This document shows positions 54,944 to 64,000 of a DNA stretch of 64,000 bases, piece by piece (the first letter of the stretch is position 1; each line of letters starts with the position of its first letter). A program made the translations under genes and the position numbers. Source of the DNA: Stutzerimonas stutzeri (GTDB taxonomy: Bacteria > Pseudomonadota > Gammaproteobacteria > Pseudomonadales > Pseudomonadaceae); assembly GCF_024448955.1 (NCBI RefSeq), contig NZ_JAMOIH010000019.1, positions 27,008 through 91,007 of the forward strand. The letters are read 5' to 3'. The notes under the pieces are model-generated. The model worked only from the letters and a program-made list of their open reading frames with translations. It searched no databases and was not told the origin of the DNA.

Positions 54944-57481
54944 ATGTCTCTGCGTCTGCCGTTCGTTCTGGTTCCCCTGACTTTGGGCGCTGCATTGGTA
55001 GCCGGCGGTCTCGGCGGTTGTCAGGCCTATCTGGATAGTCGCTACAGCGACAGTCTGCCGCCAGCGCAGGGTGTGCAGGCCGTTACTGGTCTGGACAAGA
55101 GCGTGAGCATTCGACGCAACGGCTTGGGAATGCCGTTGATCGAGACGTCGACGTTCCACGATGCGCTGTTCGGCTTGGGCTATGTGCACGCCACCGATCG
55201 TTTGAGTCAGATGGTCAGCTTACGGCTCATGGCCGAAGGGCGCCTTGCAGAAATGGCCGGGCCCGGCGTGCTGGAGATCGATCGCTTCATGCGCGCGGTT
55301 AATCTTCGTAAAAGCGCTGCTGTGCTTTATCACGAAGCGTCGCCGAGGATGAAGCGCTTCTTTGAGGTCTACGCCCGAGGCGTCAATGCGTACCTGTTCC
55401 GCCATCGCGACAAGCTGCCGATGGATCTGGCCGCCGCTGGTTATACCCCCGAGTACTGGAAGGCTGAAGATTCGGTGTTGGTGTTCTGCCTGTTGAACTT
55501 CGGCCTGGCGGTGAATCTGCAGGAGGAAATCGCGTCGCTGGTCATGGCGCAAAAGATCGGCAGCGATAAGCTCGCCTGGCTGACGCCTATCTATCCCGAC
55601 GAGGCGCTGCCCTTCGAAGAAGCCGAGAAGCTCAAAGGACTCAAACTGAGCGGTGACATACCGGGACTTGCTGCGCTCGATAACGCTGCTTCCCAGGTCG
55701 CCTCACTGAACATGCTGGGTGTCGCCGCCTCGAACAACTGGGCCGTATCCGGCAGCAACACTCGCAGCGGTAGGCCGCTGATGGCCAACGACACGCACCT
55801 GCCCTTGTCGTTGCCTTCGTACTGGAATTTCGTGCAGATCCGTTCACCTAAATTCCAGGCGGCCGGGGTGACGATCGCAGGTCTGCCCGCCGTGGTTGCG
55901 GGCTTCAATGGCAAGCTCGGCTGGGGCATGACGATGGTGATGGGCGATAACCAGGATCTGTTTCTGGAGCAGGTACGCCGTGAAGGCAGTCGCCTGCTTT
56001 ACCTCGCCGATGGTAAATGGGTGCCGGCGCGCGAGCGCCATGAGACGTTTTTCGTCAAAGGCGGACGGCCGCTGCGCGAGACGGTCTACGAGACCCGTAA
56101 TGGCCCGCTGCTGAACAGTGCGCTGGGCGAGCGCAAGCATCCGTTGCAGCCCTTGCAGCTGAATAGCGGTTATGGACTTGCGCTGAAAACCATCCAGTTC
56201 GAAGGCGATCAGTCGCTGGACGCCTTTTTCGACCTGACCCGCGCGCAGTCGGTGGATCAGGCGTTCGAGGCGGCTCGTGAAATCCGAGCGGCGGCGCTCA
56301 ATATCGTTTTTGCCGATGAGCAAAGCACCGGATGGCAGGTGACCGGGCGCTATCCCAATCGCCGAGAAGGGTTGGGCTTGATGCCGTCGCCGGGCTGGGA
56401 AAGTCGTTACGATTGGGATGGCTTCGCCGATCCCATGCTGCACCCCTATGATCAGGACCCGGCACAAGGCTGGCTGGCGACAGCCAATCAGCGCACTGTC
56501 GCCAAAGGCTACGGCATGCAGTTATCCAATTCCTGGTATTACCCTGAACGTGGCGAGCGCATTGCCGAGCTGCTTGGTCAGGGCAAGCAGGACAGCCGTA
56601 GCGCAATCGCCATGCAATACGACCAAACCACGACCTTTGCTGCCAAGCTGCAGACGATGCTGCAGGCGCCGGGAATGGCGGGGCCGCTGAAGGCAGCAAT
56701 CGATGCGCTTGCTGCGCCCGAGCGGGACAGGGCGCGCGAGTCGCTTTCGAGCCTTCTGAGCTTCGATGGTAAGCTCGCCGCAGATTCCGCCGACGCCGCG
56801 CTGTATTCGGCCTTCTTGATGGAGTCGGCACGACAGACCTTTCTCGACGAACTCGGACCGGACACCAGTGCTGCGTGGAAGGCATTGGTCGATGTTGCGA
56901 ACACGTCTTACTCGGCCCAGGCCGACCACTTGCTCGGTCGAGACGACAGTCCGTTCTGGGATGACCTGAGTACGCCTGTGCGGGAGGACAAACCCGCCAT
57001 TCTGGCACGCTCCCTGGCGGCGGCAACCAAACGTATGGAAGCGGCCCAAGGGGTGGATCGAGGTGCCTGGCGCTGGGGCGATCTACACAGCTACACCTGG
57101 CAAACAGGGACCACGCAGTTGGCGCCTTACATGTCGGCCAGTCAGCGTACGGGCATCAACGCCATCAGCAGCTATCTCGACCGCGGCCCGTTTGCAGCGG
57201 GAGGTGATCACAGCACCCTGAACGTGTCCGCCTATCGTTGGGGCGATGACTTCGACACCTGGCTGGTCCCGGCCATGCGCATCATCGTCGATTTCGGACG
57301 CGACGAGCCGATGATGGGGCTCAACAGTTCCGGTCAGTCCGGTAATCCGGCCAGCCAGCACTATGCCGACGGTATCGAGGCCTGGTTGAAAGGCGGGTAC
57401 ATGAGCTTCCCGTTCAAGACCGAGAACCTAGACAAGGTCTACGGTACTCAACGGCTACTCCTCACCCCGGCGCGCCAGTAG
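54944..57481 (+). CDS. quiP: Penicillin acylase family protein, acyl-homoserine-lactone acylase QuiP
   Basis: An 845-residue Ntn-hydrolase precursor, the length of P. aeruginosa QuiP (847), with matching stretches such as [14 protein letters not shown] and [12 protein letters not shown]. It has a signal peptide with a possible lipobox (GGLGGC). Autocatalytic cleavage should expose a Ser near residue 263 in AASNNWAV as the N-terminal nucleophile of the beta subunit. QuiP-type enzymes deacylate long-chain homoserine lactones, quenching quorum signals. AAGGAG precedes the ATG. Confidence 0.9.
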   Translation: MSLRLPFVLVPLTLGAALVAGGLGGCQAYLDSRYSDSLPPAQGVQAVTGLDKSVSIRRNGLGMPLIETSTFHDALFGLGYVHATDRLSQMVSLRLMAEGRLAEMAGPGVLEIDRFMRAVNLRKSAAVLYHEASPRMKRFFEVYARGVNAYLFRHRDKLPMDLAAAGYTPEYWKAEDSVLVFCLLNFGLAVNLQEEIASLVMAQKIGSDKLAWLTPIYPDEALPFEEAEKLKGLKLSGDIPGLAALDNAASQVASLNMLGVAASNNWAVSGSNTRSGRPLMANDTHLPLSLPSYWNFVQIRSPKFQAAGVTIAGLPAVVAGFNGKLGWGMTMVMGDNQDLFLEQVRREGSRLLYLADGKWVPARERHETFFVKGGRPLRETVYETRNGPLLNSALGERKHPLQPLQLNSGYGLALKTIQFEGDQSLDAFFDLTRAQSVDQAFEAAREIRAAALNIVFADEQSTGWQVTGRYPNRREGLGLMPSPGWESRYDWDGFADPMLHPYDQDPAQGWLATANQRTVAKGYGMQLSNSWYYPERGERIAELLGQGKQDSRSAIAMQYDQTTTFAAKLQTMLQAPGMAGPLKAAIDALAAPERDRARESLSSLLSFDGKLAADSADAALYSAFLMESARQTFLDELGPDTSAAWKALVDVANTSYSAQADHLLGRDDSPFWDDLSTPVREDKPAILARSLAAATKRMEAAQGVDRGAWRWGDLHSYTWQTGTTQLAPYMSASQRTGINAISSYLDRGPFAAGGDHSTLNVSAYRWGDDFDTWLVPAMRIIVDFGRDEPMMGLNSSGQSGNPASQHYADGIEAWLKGGYMSFPFKTENLDKVYGTQRLLLTPARQ

Positions 57482-57493
57482 CGTCGGGGCAAC

Positions 57494-58192
57494 CTAGTGC
57501 GGTACCCGGGTCACCTCCAGCACGGTGATGGATGCTGGATCAGGGTAGTGCCAGCGCACATCGACATCCCACAGGCGCGTGCCGTAACGACGCGTCGGTA
57601 ATGGCGTCTGATAAGCCGGTCGCGGGTCCTGCGCCAGGCATTGTTCGATCAATTCCTGCAGCGGCTCGCCCAACCGTAGGGCTTCGCTACGGGCCTGTTG
57701 CAGACTCGCCTCGGTCCAGCGCACGGTTATCGGCTCCGGCGCATCGGCCGCCAAGCCGTTGTACGCATTGGTGATTGCATCGGCATACGGCACGTAAGGT
57801 TTGATATCCAGCACTGGCGTGCCGTCCAGCAGATCGATTCCCGACAGCTGAAGACGGCCAGGTGCGATCCCGTCCAGCCTGACCACTGATTGTCCAATCC
57901 CATTCGGGCGGTGCGTCGCGCGGGTCGAGAAGACGCCCACCATTCGATTCCCACCCAGTCGCGGCGGGCGTACCCGTAGACGTGGCTCGGCTTCCAGCGC
58001 TTGATGGAAAAGGAATAGCAGCCAGACGTGACTGACCTGTTCGAGGCCTTCGAGCGCATGGGCCTGGTCGAATGGCGGCAGCAACTCGAGAATGCCACGT
58101 GCGGCAGGCGCCAGTTGTGGTTGCCGCGGAATGGCGAATTTTTCCTTGAAGCAGGAGCGGACGAAACCAATGGGTGATACGGAATAGGACAT
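57494..58192 (-). CDS. trmO: tRNA (N6-threonylcarbamoyladenosine37-N6)-methyltransferase TrmO
   Basis: A 232-residue TsaA/TrmO-family protein: SYSVSPIGFVRSCFKEKFAIPRQP at the start, ATHRPNGIGQSVVRLDGI in the middle, and a C-terminal extension. TrmO uses SAM to methylate t6A37 in some tRNAs. Start 58192 (MSYSVSP) is taken from the conserved N-terminus; an ATG at 58225 is in frame with AGGT before it and cannot be ruled out. Convergent with quiP. Confidence 0.88.
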   Translation of the reverse strand: MSYSVSPIGFVRSCFKEKFAIPRQPQLAPAARGILELLPPFDQAHALEGLEQVSHVWLLFLFHQALEAEPRLRVRPPRLGGNRMVGVFSTRATHRPNGIGQSVVRLDGIAPGRLQLSGIDLLDGTPVLDIKPYVPYADAITNAYNGLAADAPEPITVRWTEASLQQARSEALRLGEPLQELIEQCLAQDPRPAYQTPLPTRRYGTRLWDVDVRWHYPDPASITVLEVTRVPH

Positions 58193-58340
58193 ACGCGTGC
58201 TGTATGCGATGAGGGAGGTCGCCATCTTACCTGCTATAGCAGGGCGGGACGCTCGAGAGCGCGTTGTTACGCGGCCCCGAAGGGGTGAGGCTTGCCGAAT
58301 AACCTGAGACGTAGTCCCTGGTGAGAGTCAGCAGACAATA

Positions 58341-58367
58341 AAAAACCCAGCGCTTAGGCTGGGTTTT
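58341..58367 (-). terminator. Terminator of tRNA-Asn
   Basis: AAAACCCAGC and GCTGGGTTTT type stem with a short loop; on the minus strand it lies 5 bases after the tRNA and ends in T residues. Confidence 0.85.
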
Positions 58368-58372
58368 AAATG

Positions 58373-58449
58373 TGGCTCCGCGACCTGGACTCGAACCAGG
58401 GACCCAATGATTAACAGTCATTTGCTCTACCGACTGAGCTATCGCGGAA
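58373..58449 (-). tRNA. tRNA-Asn (GTT)
   Basis: Read on the minus strand: acceptor TTCCGCG pairs with CGCGGAG region, D-arm AGCTCAGTCGGTAGAGCA, anticodon loop CTGTTAA giving GTT, T-loop GGTTCGAGTCC and encoded CCA. Confidence 0.96.
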
Positions 58450-58460
58450 CTGCGGTGCGT

Positions 58461-58488
58461 ATCCTACTGTTTATAAAAGGGAAGTCAA
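58461..58488 (-). promoter_or_regulatory. Promoter of tRNA-Asn
   Basis: On the minus strand TTGACT (58488-58483), 16 bases, then TAGGAT (58466-58461), 12 bases before the tRNA 5' end. Confidence 0.65.
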
Positions 58489-58500
58489 CCCTGTGTCGGC

Positions 58501-59697
58501 TCAGATCACCTGCACGATGGCGTCGGTGACGTGGTCCAGGTTGTTGTGGTTCAGCGCGGCCGCGCAGATGCGTCCGGTGCCGATGGCGTAGACGCCGAAC
58601 TCGACGCGCAGGCGCTCGACCTGGGCGGCAGTCAGCCCGGAGTAGGAGAACATGCCGCGTTGCTTGGCGACGAAGCTGAAGTCCTGTTTGGCGCCTTTCT
58701 CGGCCAACTGGCGGACCATGGTCAGGCGCATTTCGCGAATGCGGGTGCGCATCTCGCCTAGCTCGGCTTCCCACATGGCACGCAGTTCCGCGTTGTTGAG
58801 CACGGCGGAAACCACGGTGGCGCCGTGAGTCGGCGGGTTGGAGTAGTTGGTGCGAATCACGCGCTTGATTTGTGACAGCACGCGGGCCGACTCTTCGCGG
58901 CTCTGGGTGACCATCGACAGCGCGCCGACGCGTTCGCCATACAGCGAGAAGGACTTGGAGAACGAGCTAGAGACGAAGAAGGTCATGCCGGATTCGGCGA
59001 ACAGGCGCACGGCGGCGGCGTCTTCTTCGATGCCGTCACCGAAGCCCTGGTAGGCGATGTCGATGAAGGGCACATGATCCTTGGTACGCAGTACTTCCAG
59101 TACCTGCTTCCAGTCTTCGGGCAGCAGGTCGACGCCGGTGGGGTTGTGGCAGCAGGCGTGCAGCACGACGATGGAGCGGGGCGGAAGATTCTTCAGATCT
59201 TCGAGCATGGCTGCGCGGTCGACGCCATGAGTGGCGGCATCGTAATAGGCGTAGTTCTGTACGGCGAAACCGGCGGATTCGAACAGGGCGCGATGATTTT
59301 CCCAGCTGGGGTTGCTGATGGCGACCACAGCGTCTGGCAGGATGCGCTTGAGGAAATCGGCACCGATCTTCAGCGCGCCGGTGCCGCCCAGGGCTTGGCT
59401 GGTCACTACGCGGCCGTCGGCCACCAGCGCCGAATCCGCGCCGAACAGCAGTCCCTGAACCGCCATGTCATAGCTGGCGATCCCTTCGATGGGCAGGTAA
59501 CCGCGCGGTGCGTTCAGCTCCAGACGTGCCATTTCCGCTGCGGCGACCGCGCGCAGCAGGGGAATGCGGCCTTCTTCGTTGTAATAGACGCCAACTCCCA
59601 GGTTGACCTTGTTCAGCCGCGTGTCGGCGTTGAAGGCTTCATTGAGGCCGAGAATCGGATCGCGCGGCGCCATTTCGACAGCAGAGAACAAACTCAT
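58501..59697 (-). CDS. tyrB: Aromatic / aspartate aminotransferase
   Basis: A 398-residue class I aminotransferase. The PLP lysine is near residue 247 in SSSFSKSFSLYGERVG; VLHACCHNPTGVDL and the C-terminal GTGRICAAALN with the substrate-binding Arg are present. It transfers amino groups between glutamate and aspartate or aromatic 2-oxoacids. The frame is open for another 400 codons upstream, but that part is antisense to uvrB and is not coding; ATG at 59697 gives the family length. Confidence 0.92.
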   Translation of the reverse strand: MSLFSAVEMAPRDPILGLNEAFNADTRLNKVNLGVGVYYNEEGRIPLLRAVAAAEMARLELNAPRGYLPIEGIASYDMAVQGLLFGADSALVADGRVVTSQALGGTGALKIGADFLKRILPDAVVAISNPSWENHRALFESAGFAVQNYAYYDAATHGVDRAAMLEDLKNLPPRSIVVLHACCHNPTGVDLLPEDWKQVLEVLRTKDHVPFIDIAYQGFGDGIEEDAAAVRLFAESGMTFFVSSSFSKSFSLYGERVGALSMVTQSREESARVLSQIKRVIRTNYSNPPTHGATVVSAVLNNAELRAMWEAELGEMRTRIREMRLTMVRQLAEKGAKQDFSFVAKQRGMFSYSGLTAAQVERLRVEFGVYAIGTGRICAAALNHNNLDHVTDAIVQVI

Positions 59698-59937
59698 GGT
59701 GGGGAGGCTCGAAGAGAAGAAGGTGAGTGATACAGCACCCTCGCTTCGCGCTGAGGGCGGTGCGCAAACGGGGCAGGAGTATAGCCGCACCGGTCCTCGG
59801 TCGCGAGATGCCGGGGCGGTTTTTCTGACAGAATTGGCCGCCCTTTGATGCGCAGGGTGCCGCCAGGCATCGCTACCGAACAGCGCTTGAAATGTCACAA
59901 TCGGCGCTCCAGCCGGTCCGCAACTCCAGAGGTCGTT
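59698..59937. other. Divergent promoter region of tyrB and uvrB
   Basis: 240 bases without a gene. I searched by eye for a LexA box (CTG-N10-CAG) ahead of uvrB and found none. No sigma-70 pair stands out. Confidence 0.4.
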
Positions 59938-61953
<2,016 letters not shown>

Positions 61954-62180
61954 GGCGAGAGCTTGGAAGTTGCAACGGTCGCAACGCGCGGCCAAGTAGT
62001 TGCATTAGCCGACGGTGTATTCCGGCGGTCACGGATCAAGCTTCATGTGTGCAGGCGGATGTGGCCAATTCGCGGTAAACGACGGAAGCGCCTTCGGCGA
62101 TTCCGTCCTACGAACTGGAGCGTCTTACGGCGTGCCTGTTACCATTCATCCCTTCGATTTACGTTCGTTCGAGATCTTTC

Positions 62181-63662
62181 ATGACCACCGTTCGCACCCG
62201 CATCGCGCCATCTCCCACTGGCGACCCGCACGTCGGTACTGCCTATATCGCGTTGTTCAACCTCTGCTTCGCCCGCCAGCATGGTGGTCAGTTCATTCTG
62301 CGTATCGAGGATACTGATCAGCTGCGCTCGACCCGTGAATCCGAACAGCAGATCTACGATGCGTTGCGCTGGCTGGGTATCGAGTGGGACGAGGGCCCCG
62401 ATGTCGGTGGCCCGCATGGGCCGTATCGGCAGAGCGAGCGCGGCGAGATCTACAAGAAGTATTCGGACGAACTGGTCGGCAAAGGTCATGCCTTCCCTTG
62501 CTTCTGCAGCGCCGAGCGCCTCGACCAGGTGCGCGCCGAGCAGATGGCCAATAAAGAAACTCCGCGCTACGACGGTCATTGCATGCATATCGCCCCGGCC
62601 GAGGCGCAGCAGCGCATCGTCGCTGGCGAGTCCCACGTGATCCGCATGAAGGTGCCCAGCGAAGGCGTCTGCCAGGTGCAGGACATGCTGCGTGGCACCG
62701 TCGAGATTGGCTGGGACCGCATGGATATGCAGGTGCTGATGAAGGCCGATGGCCTGCCGACCTATTTCCTCGCCAACGTTGTCGATGACCACCTGATGGG
62801 CATCACCCACGTGCTGCGCGGCGAGGAATGGCTGCCGTCGGCACCCAAGCTGATCAAACTCTACGAATACTTCGGCTGGAAGCAGCCGCAGCTATGCTAC
62901 ATGCCGCTGCTGCGCAATCCGGACAAGAGCAAGCTGTCCAAGCGCAAGAACCCTACCTCGGTCACCTTCTACGAGCGCATGGGCTTTATGCCCGAGGCGA
63001 TGCTCAACTATCTCGGCCGCATGGGCTGGTCGATGCCCGACGAGCGCGAGAAATTCACCCTGGCGGAAATGATCGAGCACTTCGACATCAACCGCGTGTC
63101 TCTGGGCGGGCCGATCTTCGATGTGGAGAAACTGTCCTGGCTCAATGGTCAGTGGATACGCGAGTTGAGCGTAGAGGCCTTCGCCAGCCAGGTGCAGCAA
63201 TGGGCGCTGAACCCCGAGTACCTAATGAAGATCGCACCGCACGTGCAGGGCAGGGTGGAGACCTTCAGCCAGATCGCGCCGCTGGCCGGTTTCTTCTTCT
63301 CTGGTGCGCTGAACCTTGATCCGTCGCTATTCGCTCACAAGAAGCTGGACGAAACCCGGGTGCGCCAAGTGTTGCAACTGACGCTCTGGAAGCTCGAAGC
63401 GCTGCGCCAGTGGGACAAGGAGCGCATCACCGAGGTCATCCAGGCGGTCGCTGCGCACCTGGAACTGAAGCTGCGCGACGTGATGCCGCTGATGTTCGCC
63501 TCGATCACCGGCCAAGCCAGTTCGGTCTCGGTGCTCGACGCCATGGAAATCCTCGGGCCTGACCTGACGCGCTTCCGCCTGCGCCAAGCGCTGGAGTTGC
63601 TTGGTGGGGCGTCGAAGAAAGAAGTGAAGGAGTGGGAGAAGCTGTTGGCGGCGATTGATTGA
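62181..63662 (+). CDS. gltX: Glutamyl-tRNA synthetase
   Basis: A 493-residue class I synthetase. The HIGH motif appears as [14 protein letters not shown] near residue 9 and KMSKS as KLSKRKNP near residue 250. It charges tRNA-Glu with glutamate. The C-terminal anticodon-binding part ends with [21 protein letters not shown] unit and the tRNA-Ala gene follow, as in other Pseudomonas genomes. Confidence 0.97.
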   Translation: MTTVRTRIAPSPTGDPHVGTAYIALFNLCFARQHGGQFILRIEDTDQLRSTRESEQQIYDALRWLGIEWDEGPDVGGPHGPYRQSERGEIYKKYSDELVGKGHAFPCFCSAERLDQVRAEQMANKETPRYDGHCMHIAPAEAQQRIVAGESHVIRMKVPSEGVCQVQDMLRGTVEIGWDRMDMQVLMKADGLPTYFLANVVDDHLMGITHVLRGEEWLPSAPKLIKLYEYFGWKQPQLCYMPLLRNPDKSKLSKRKNPTSVTFYERMGFMPEAMLNYLGRMGWSMPDEREKFTLAEMIEHFDINRVSLGGPIFDVEKLSWLNGQWIRELSVEAFASQVQQWALNPEYLMKIAPHVQGRVETFSQIAPLAGFFFSGALNLDPSLFAHKKLDETRVRQVLQLTLWKLEALRQWDKERITEVIQAVAAHLELKLRDVMPLMFASITGQASSVSVLDAMEILGPDLTRFRLRQALELLGGASKKEVKEWEKLLAAID

Positions 63663-63717
63663 GCGGTTTTAACGCTTCGTGAACTAGCCGGCACCTGCGG
63701 TAGGCAGCACAGCTTTC

Positions 63718-63740
63718 TGTGGGAGCGAGCTTGCTCGCAA
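63718..63740 (+). repeat. Single REP unit
   Basis: tgtgggagcgagcttgctcg, the same core as the unit at 11589-11614, 56 bases after gltX. The second, inverted partner is missing, so it stands alone. Confidence 0.8.
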
Positions 63741-63820
63741 AAAATTTGAGATGCGCCATCCGTCGGCGGTAAGTAATTGTTCTCATGTCGAATTTCTTCG
63801 TCGAACAGTTAAAAATTTCG

Positions 63821-63849
63821 TTGACACTGTGCAGGGCCGCCCCTAATAT
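63821..63849 (+). promoter_or_regulatory. Promoter of tRNA-Ala
   Basis: A consensus TTGACA (63821-63826), 17 bases, then TAATAT (63844-63849), followed by a GC-rich discriminator as at stringently controlled stable-RNA promoters. Confidence 0.85.
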
Positions 63850-63867
63850 GCGCCCCGTCCTCGAGAT

Positions 63868-63943
<76 letters not shown>

Positions 63944-64000
63944 ATCTCGGACAATGATTGCCACCGACACGCCAAACAGCGGGTCGCGTCAGAAGGTTTT

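Noticed and set aside
63718..63780. Possible tRNA or terminator after gltX
   Set aside because: The only structure is a REP unit; no cloverleaf and no stem with a T-run.

Overview
The window reads as an ordinary, gene-dense chromosome segment of a Pseudomonas-type gammaproteobacterium, most likely of the Stutzerimonas (Pseudomonas) stutzeri group. Supporting signs are the high GC content, Pseudomonas-style REP repeats (tgtgggagcgagcttgctcg), and the block fadB-fadA-DUF1653-topA ... sulA-lexA-psrA-nagZ-mtnP, which is the gene order known around PA3004-PA3014 of P. aeruginosa. quiP, tyrB/uvrB and gltX followed by tRNA-Ala also fit. I see no prophage, insertion sequence, CRISPR array or secondary-metabolite cluster. 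Species assignment is inference from gene content only.

Layout. 0.5-4.8 kb: cidA/cidB-like holin pair, a haloacetate-dehalogenase-like hydrolase, a pirin, WrbA and a DUF3087 membrane protein, with a large 37-bp inverted repeat after wrbA. 5.0-11.5 kb: periplasmic glucosidase BglX followed by opgG-opgH (osmoregulated periplasmic glucans). 11.7-16.3 kb, minus strand: topB and plsB, with a REP cluster behind topB. 16.5-19.7 kb: a patch of small accessory genes (NTF2-like, small membrane proteins, methyltransferase, SRPBCC protein) ending in a ccdAB toxin-antitoxin module in which both genes carry a one-base frameshift. 20.1-23.6 kb: a three-gene Gld-type ABC transporter operon, then a cold-shock gene and repeats. 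24.3-28.2 kb, minus strand: hypothetical protein, rlmA, dapE, DUF2254. 28.5-33.1 kb: acs, an MscS channel, a rhodanese, a tiny membrane protein and a secreted low-complexity protein. 33.2-40.0 kb: tRNA-Ser, HD-GYP phosphodiesterase, a crotonase, argD/aruC, small proteins and oligopeptidase B. 40.5-47.7 kb: fadBA, DUF1653, topA and DUF6586. 47.7-53.5 kb: a DMT transporter, a small protein, sulA-lexA, psrA, an L,D-transpeptidase, nagZ and mtnP. 53.7-64.0 kb: a LEA lipoprotein, a SEC-C protein, DUF2489, quiP, trmO, tRNA-Asn, tyrB, uvrB, gltX and tRNA-Ala.

Regulation can be read at several places. lexA has two LexA boxes, one covering its -10. psrA carries two PsrA-type operators sharing one base, over its -10 and leader, and the fadBA promoter region carries a 27-bp element of identical geometry, linking the fatty-acid sensor to the beta-oxidation operon 10 kb away. 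The ccdAB module has a palindrome wrapped around its -10.

The observations most worth a second look are the doubly frameshifted ccdAB, the shared twin-operator architecture at psrA and fadB, the histidine-rich HVHGPDC tails on two unrelated small proteins, and the bglX-opgGH neighbourhood. I did not find evidence of a wholly undescribed multi-gene system.
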